This document shows positions 59,741-64,000 of a stretch of DNA of 64,000 nt, piece after piece (position 1 is the stretch's first letter; every line of letters starts with the position of its first letter). The notes beneath the pieces are model-generated. The model had not been told where the DNA came from. It searched no databases and was given only the letters and a program-made list of their open reading frames with translations. The position numbers were made by a program, and so were the translations under genes. The stretch is from positions 3,176,501-3,240,500 of the forward strand of contig NC_019729.1 of NCBI RefSeq assembly GCF_000317475.1. Direction: 5' to 3'. This DNA comes from Oscillatoria nigro-viridis PCC 7112 (GTDB lineage: Bacteria; Cyanobacteriota; Cyanobacteriia; Cyanobacteriales; Microcoleaceae).

Positions 59741-61555
59741 ATGACTAACGTCCCTGTATCTCGCATTCGCAATTTTTCGATTATTGCTCACATCGACCAC
59801 GGAAAATCGACCTTGGCCGATCGCCTGTTGCAGGCGACTGGGACTGTGCAGGCACGGGAGATGAAGGAGCAGTTTTTAGACAATATGGATCTCGAACGCG
59901 AACGCGGCATTACGATCAAGCTGCAAGCGGCTCGGATGAATTATACTGCCAAGGACGGTCAGGACTACGTGCTGAATCTGATCGACACTCCCGGACACGT
60001 GGACTTTTCTTACGAGGTGTCGCGATCGCTAGCTGCTTGCGAAGGAGCGCTGCTGGTGGTAGACGCATCTCAAGGCGTGGAAGCACAAACCCTGGCAAAT
60101 GTCTACCTTGCCTTGGGAAACAATTTGGAAATTATTCCTGTTTTAAATAAAATTGACCTGCCGGGGGCAGAACCGGAACGTGTAAAAGGGGAAATTGAAG
60201 AAATTATCGGTCTGGACTGTAGCGGGGCGATTGAGGCTTCGGCTAAGGAAGGAATTGGTATAAATGAGATTTTGGAGTCGATCGTCGAATTGGTGCCGCC
60301 GCCGCAGGATACTGTTGACAAACCGCTGCGGGCGCTAATTTTTGACAGTTATTACGACCCTTATCGCGGGGTAATTGTGTATTTCCGGGTGATGGACGGA
60401 AGTGTCAAAAAGGGCGATCGAGTTTTGTTGATGATTTCGGGTAAGGAATATGTCATCGATGAATTGGGCATCCTTTCACCGACTCAAGTTCCAGTAGACG
60501 AACTGCACGCCGGGGAAGTTGGTTATCTGGCCGCGGCAATTAAAGCCGTAGCTGATGCTCGCGTCGGCGATACGATTACTTTGGTCAAAAAGCCTGCACC
60601 GGAGCCTTGGCCGGGTTATACAGAAGCAAAACCGATGGTTTTTTGCGGCTTGTTCCCGATCGATGCTGACCAATTTCCCGATTTGCGGGAAGCTTTAGAA
60701 AAACTCAAACTCAACGATGCGGCGCTTTCTTACGAACCGGAAACTTCGAGTGCGATGGGATTTGGTTTCCGCTGCGGTTTCTTGGGTTTGCTGCACATGG
60801 AAATTGTGCAAGAAAGACTGGAGAGAGAATACAATTTGAATTTGATTGTTACGGCTCCTTCTGTGGTTTATCAAATCACAACAATTAAAGGGGAAGTGTT
60901 AACAATTGACAATCCCAGCCACTTGCCAGAGCCTCAGTATCGCGAGAAAATTGAGGAACCTTATGTGCGGGTAGAAATGCTGTCGCCGGAAACTTATGTG
61001 GGCGCGCTGATGGAACTGTCTCAAAGTCGGCGGGGCATTTTTATGGATATGAAGTATCTGAGTCAAGGCCGAACTACGCTGGTTTACGAGTTGCCTTTGG
61101 CGGAGGTGGTGACGGACTTTTTCGACCAGATGAAATCGCGATCGCGCGGTTATGCGAGCATGGAGTATCACATAATTGGCTACCGCGAAAATCCGTTGGT
61201 GAAAATGGACATTTTAATTAATGGCGATCCGGTTGATGCTTTGGCGATGATCGTACACCGGGATAAGGCTTACAATGTGGGCCGCGGATTGACGGAAAAA
61301 CTCAAGGAGTTGATTCCCCGCCATCAATTTAAGGTGCCGATTCAAGCGACAATTGGCGCGAAGGTGATTGCTTCGGAACACATTCCGGCTTTGCGGAAGG
61401 ATGTGTTGGCGAAGTGTTACGGCGGTGATATTTCGCGGAAGAAGAAGTTGCTGCAAAAGCAGGCGAAGGGTAAGAAGCGGATGAAGTCTGTGGGTACTGT
61501 GGATGTGCCGCAGGAGGCTTTTATGGCTGTGCTGAAGCTCGATCGGGATTCGTAA
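59741..61555 (+). CDS. lepA: Elongation factor 4 (LepA)
   Basis: 604 aa. GTPase motifs [14 protein letters not shown] (G1), RGITI (G2), DTPGHVDF (G3), LNKIDLP (G4) and SAKEGIG (G5). The LepA-specific C-terminus has [20 protein letters not shown], and a basic tail [20 protein letters not shown]. Ribosome-associated back-translocase. The ATG of [15 protein letters not shown] is chosen; the open frame extends 20 codons upstream without homology. Confidence 0.96.
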   Translation: MTNVPVSRIRNFSIIAHIDHGKSTLADRLLQATGTVQAREMKEQFLDNMDLERERGITIKLQAARMNYTAKDGQDYVLNLIDTPGHVDFSYEVSRSLAACEGALLVVDASQGVEAQTLANVYLALGNNLEIIPVLNKIDLPGAEPERVKGEIEEIIGLDCSGAIEASAKEGIGINEILESIVELVPPPQDTVDKPLRALIFDSYYDPYRGVIVYFRVMDGSVKKGDRVLLMISGKEYVIDELGILSPTQVPVDELHAGEVGYLAAAIKAVADARVGDTITLVKKPAPEPWPGYTEAKPMVFCGLFPIDADQFPDLREALEKLKLNDAALSYEPETSSAMGFGFRCGFLGLLHMEIVQERLEREYNLNLIVTAPSVVYQITTIKGEVLTIDNPSHLPEPQYREKIEEPYVRVEMLSPETYVGALMELSQSRRGIFMDMKYLSQGRTTLVYELPLAEVVTDFFDQMKSRSRGYASMEYHIIGYRENPLVKMDILINGDPVDALAMIVHRDKAYNVGRGLTEKLKELIPRHQFKVPIQATIGAKVIASEHIPALRKDVLAKCYGGDISRKKKLLQKQAKGKKRMKSVGTVDVPQEAFMAVLKLDRDS

Positions 61556-61568
61556 TCTGTGTGGCATT

Positions 61569-61690
61569 TTGTCAGGAACAGGCTTTCCGGTCTGTTCCAC
61601 AAACAGTCAGTCTTCTTGTTGGTTCTAGGAACAGGCTTTCCGGTCTGTTCCACAAATGGGGTTTTAGGAACAGCCTTTCGCGCCTATTCT
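61569..61690. repeat. Three copies of a GGAACAGGCTTTCCGGTCTG hairpin unit
   Basis: AGGAACAGGCTTTCCGGTCT-type units at about 61574, 61629 and 61668 (the last diverged). Each can fold as GGAACAG/CTGTTCC. Just downstream, ACGGGATAGCTGCGCTTCAC (about 61719) matches the repeat inside the gene at 22216-23292. Confidence 0.7.
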
Positions 61691-61799
61691 ACCTTTTGCA
61701 GATTAAGGGCGATTCCCTACGGGATAGCTGCGCTTCACGCTCTTGACCAAAGAAATTGGTTGAGCTAAACTAAAACTTAGTTTAAATTTCTTATAGTAG

Positions 61800-62099
61800 A
61801 TGCACATAATCAGCTACAAACGGGTGCGTGAATACAGCGAAACTCATGCTGATTGCGGGGAAGCTTTGGATAACTGGTTTAAAATTGCTAGCAAGGCTAA
61901 ATGGTCTAATTTAATTGAGGTACAATCTGTTTTTCCTAAAGCCGAAGCAGTTGGGGGTTTTACAGTTTTTAATATCAAAGGTAATAATTATCGATTAATC
62001 GTTAGTATTGATTATGAAGGCAAATTAATTTATATCAAATATATTCTCACCCATGCAGAGTATGATAAGGAGAAAGGGAAAAATGACCCTTACTTTTAA
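61800..62099 (+). CDS. higB: HigB-family toxin (mRNA interferase)
   Basis: 99 aa. MHIISYKRVREYSETHADCG, LDNWFKIASKAKWSNLIEVQ, GGFTVFNIKGNNYRLIVSID, and YIKYILTHAEYDK match ribosome-dependent HigB toxins of the cyanobacterial type. It precedes its antitoxin, the usual reverse order for higBA, and overlaps it by 17 bp. Confidence 0.9.
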   Translation: MHIISYKRVREYSETHADCGEALDNWFKIASKAKWSNLIEVQSVFPKAEAVGGFTVFNIKGNNYRLIVSIDYEGKLIYIKYILTHAEYDKEKGKNDPYF

Positions 62100-62487
62100 T
62101 CCAGATAAATACAAAGAGTTATTGTCTCTGTACCAGCCGAAAATAATTAGAAATGAAGCGGATAATGAGAAGGCTCTGGCTATGGTGGAAGAGTTGATGC
62201 ACCGGGGCGATCGCACTCCTGAAGAAGACGAGTTATATGAATTGCTGATTGCATTAATTGAAAAATTTGAGCAAGAATACTATGCACCGGGAGCCACAGC
62301 TACTCCTAATTCAATATTGCTGTTTTTGATGGAACAAAGAGAGTTAAAGGCTGCGGATTTGGTGGGAGTTATGGGTTCTGAAACAAGAGTGTATGAAGTG
62401 GTTAATGGCGATCGAGATATTGGTAAAGAATTGGCGTTGATTTTGGGTAGTTTTTTTCATGTAGAGCCGAGTTTGTTTTCTAATTAA
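62083..62487 (+). CDS. higA: HigA-family antitoxin
   Basis: 134 aa from the ATG of MTLTFNPDKYKELLSLYQPK. The C-terminal helix-turn-helix reads NSILLFLMEQRELKAADLVG then VMGSETRVYEVVNGDRDIGK, with an N-terminal toxin-binding region rich in acidic residues (EDELYELLIALIEKFEQ). Overlaps higB by 17 bp, so translation is coupled. Confidence 0.88.
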   Translation: MTLTFNPDKYKELLSLYQPKIIRNEADNEKALAMVEELMHRGDRTPEEDELYELLIALIEKFEQEYYAPGATATPNSILLFLMEQRELKAADLVGVMGSETRVYEVVNGDRDIGKELALILGSFFHVEPSLFSN

Positions 62488-62530
62488 GGGAAGTAGAGTA
62501 TAGAAAAATAAGAAGTTGAAATGAGTGAAA

Positions 62531-63031
62531 TTATGGCAGCAGCGTGAGTGGCGATCGCCCGATCGCATCACAGCTTACTACAACTTCAACAAGAATGCTT
62601 TGTTGAAACTCGCGCCAAATTTCATCTAAAATTTTGCGATCGCTCAAATCGCGATGCCACCAGTGGCTGCAGCCATAGTGACAATATTTGCAGTACCTGC
62701 GCGCATCGGCAATTGCCAATAAACTCATTAACAGGAAAAAGGTTTTGATAGATTCTGAGGGTGGCAGTTTCAAAAGCTTTGCCATTTGTTCTTTTAATCG
62801 CCCTCTAGTCAGCAACACACAAGGGGTGTAAGTTGGGCGAAGTTTTGATTTGGCAATTGCTAGGGAAACATCTTCTTCTCGCGCCCCTGCTTGGAGAACC
62901 ATGTAGGATAGCCACTGCAATATTTCCTGCTGGTATGCGGTTGGGAAGCTTAAAAACCAGTTTTTTGCATCTTCTTGGCTAATTAATTCTTGTTGAATTT
63001 GATTGATTTTAATTTCATCGGCTAGATTCAT
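62531..63031 (-). CDS. DUF5958-like protein
   Basis: 166 aa. EDAKNWFLSFPTAYQQEILQ, LSYMVLQAGAREEDVSLAIA, LRPTYTPCVLLTRG and GCSHWWHRDLSD are family-like conserved runs; the Cys/His cluster (YCKYCHYGCSHWWH) may bind a metal. The family name is from memory. Convergent with higA. Confidence 0.65.
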   Translation of the reverse strand: MNLADEIKINQIQQELISQEDAKNWFLSFPTAYQQEILQWLSYMVLQAGAREEDVSLAIAKSKLRPTYTPCVLLTRGRLKEQMAKLLKLPPSESIKTFFLLMSLLAIADARRYCKYCHYGCSHWWHRDLSDRKILDEIWREFQQSILVEVVVSCDAIGRSPLTLLP

Positions 63032-63051
63032 TTGCCTCTCCTAAGTCTGGC

Positions 63052-63222
63052 TCAAATATCTGTTGATTTGAGCTTGCCGGATGCTTTTGCTCGATCGATC
63101 GCCTCTTGAATCAGAAGGTAGACAAAGTTGGAGATCGATCGCTTTTCGAGATCGCACAACTTTTCTAATTCCTTTTTAGCCTGTGTTGGCAAAACCACTG
63201 AAATCCGCTCGCTGTCGCTCAT
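63052..63222 (-). CDS. Ribbon-helix-helix protein, antitoxin-like
   Basis: 56 aa from the ATG of MSDSERISVVLPTQAKKELE. Sequence KLCDLEKRSISNFVYLLIQE completes an RHH fold. The frame extends 20 codons upstream. It lies 20 bp upstream of the DUF5958-like gene on the same strand, so the two are probably co-transcribed, but no toxin activity is known for that partner. Confidence 0.7.
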   Translation of the reverse strand: MSDSERISVVLPTQAKKELEKLCDLEKRSISNFVYLLIQEAIDRAKASGKLKSTDI

Positions 63223-63345
63223 GCCTTGCAATCTGTTGGAAGTTTCCCCTATTGTGCCACCTCGCCCGTCCAGCTCGTGCATCCACAGTCAGCTTTATGC
63301 TTACTTATGCACACTAATGCTTACTTTGTGTTATTTTTATGGGTA

Positions 63346-63606
63346 ATGTCAGAAGCCAGCGCATCCACCGACCAAGTTTCTGCGCTGGCTCTGGCTCCGT
63401 TTAGCAATGGAGACTCCTCTATTATGAAATACGAAGGATACTTGAAGCCGTGGGCAGTAGCCCGCTTGCTTCCCACTTTGCAATGGGCGATCGTCGGTCG
63501 CTATCGCAGCCGATCGGATGCGGAGGGACATCTTCAGTTGTTTCGGCAACGAGTACCCAACATCCGATTTGAAGTGGTGTTTGATTTACCCTCTCGCCGA
63601 GGATAA
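63346..63606 (+). CDS. Small hypothetical protein
   Basis: 86 aa from the ATG of MSEASASTDQVSALALAPFS. KPWAVARLLPTLQWAIVGRY, RSRSDAEGHLQLFRQRVPNI, RFEVVFDLPSR. The pattern recurs in small cyanobacterial hypothetical proteins I remember; function unknown. Divergent from the RHH gene. Confidence 0.6.
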   Translation: MSEASASTDQVSALALAPFSNGDSSIMKYEGYLKPWAVARLLPTLQWAIVGRYRSRSDAEGHLQLFRQRVPNIRFEVVFDLPSRRG

Positions 63607-63716
63607 GTTTTTTGAGGGAGGGTTTTTGATAAGTTAACTGTCAAATTATCGAGGGCGATCGCACTTTTGGACGTGAAGGGCGATCGCTTTAATTCTAAAC
63701 TTGTCTGACGACTAGA

Positions 63717-64000
63717 CTAGAGGATGATAAAATTCGCGGCAGTTAGGGGATCTTTATGGAATATTTGAATTGTATTTCCAGGACTGAGGGTGATCCGAGA
63801 AAAAAGCTCTCCAGTAAAAGAATTTGGGCCATTAAAGAAGTTTCCTGGTGCTGCTAAAACATCAGATCCACTGCTAAAACCAAGACTAGCAGCTAACTGT
63901 ATCTTGTCATCAGCCACTACAAAATCACCGATCTGATCTTGACCATTTGCTGCCCCAAAGACAAAAGTATCCTGACCTCCACCACCATAGAGCAGGTCAT
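63717..64000 (-). CDS. RTX-type calcium-binding protein, C-terminal part (runs off the window)
   Basis: The visible 94 codons read DLLYGGGGQDTFVFGAANGQ, DQIGDFVVADDKIQLAASLG, and end in PLTAANFIIL. The GGxGxD-type nonapeptide and the DTFVFG run are haemolysin-type calcium-binding repeats, usually on secreted type I substrates in cyanobacteria. The N-terminus is beyond the right edge, so total length is unknown. Confidence 0.8.
   Translation of the reverse strand, partial: DLLYGGGGQDTFVFGAANGQDQIGDFVVADDKIQLAASLGFSSGSDVLAAPGNFFNGPNSFTGELFSRITLSPGNTIQIFHKDPLTAANFIIL

Noticed and set aside
1..64000. CRISPR arrays
   Set aside because: The tandem repeats present are heptamers or direct duplications without regular unique spacers.
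1..64000. tRNA or rRNA genes
   Set aside because: No cloverleaf with the GTTCRANNC arm or rRNA core sequence was noticed by eye; a tRNA scan would be decisive.

Overview
The window comes from a cyanobacterial chromosome, most probably a filamentous, non-picocyanobacterial one of the Microcoleus/Oscillatoria kind. The signs are the very frequent HIP1-type octamers (GCGATCGC and CGATCG variants), heptanucleotide-type short tandem repeats between genes, a high-light-inducible (Hli) protein, an NtcA-type nitrate transport promoter, COP23, and several families known mainly from cyanobacteria (DUF1824, DUF3386). The species assignment is inference; no rRNA or tRNA gene was found.

Layout. 0.7-6.3 kb: nrtABCD nitrate/nitrite ABC transporter operon on the minus strand, with a perfect NtcA box far upstream and a small mobile element (MITE) with intact target duplication inside the leader. 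7.2-10 kb: P-type cation ATPase. 10-14 kb: a mosaic pseudogene, an MCP receptor, and a membrane C39-type peptidase. 14-18.2 kb: exported protein, cysteine hydrolase, and a TVP38 membrane protein with a flavin disulfide reductase in one operon. 18.2-36.3 kb: accessory region dense in repeats. It holds Uma2 nucleases, a T4-like RNA repair pair (RNA ligase 1 + polynucleotide kinase-phosphatase), a paralogous pair of exported Cys-motif proteins, an antitoxin-PIN toxin operon split by an IS607-family transposon, a Panacea-domain protein, hemC, a RHH-MazF pair, a DUF433-DUF5615 toxin-antitoxin pair, a DUF6883-DUF4926 pair, an unknown secreted protein bracketed by two 200-bp inverted-repeat elements, and a COP23 + two trypsin-like proteases operon.

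36.8-51.2 kb: mostly housekeeping and signalling: glgA, DUF1824, two adjacent RNase III genes (one carrying an N-terminal HEPN-like domain), small hypotheticals, hli, a response regulator, a large PAS histidine kinase, a GH57 glycosidase, a NifU-like protein and DUF3386. 51.4-64 kb: a solo tnpB, a PAS-only protein, a GAF-HisKA protein without an ATPase domain, its full-length paralogue kinase, lepA, a HigBA pair, two RHH proteins, a DUF5958-like protein, and the C-terminus of an RTX-type protein running off the right end.

The most interesting signals are (1) the HEPN-like-RNase III-dsRBD fusion encoded just upstream of an ordinary RNase III; (2) the Rnl1-Pnk RNA repair cassette, probably co-transcribed with a Uma2 nuclease; (3) a VapC/PIN toxin interrupted after its fifth codon by an IS607 element whose TnpB guide would read into the antitoxin-toxin junction; and (4) the MITE with a 10-bp target duplication between the NtcA promoter and nrtA. 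Family names rest on recognised motifs, not on database searches.
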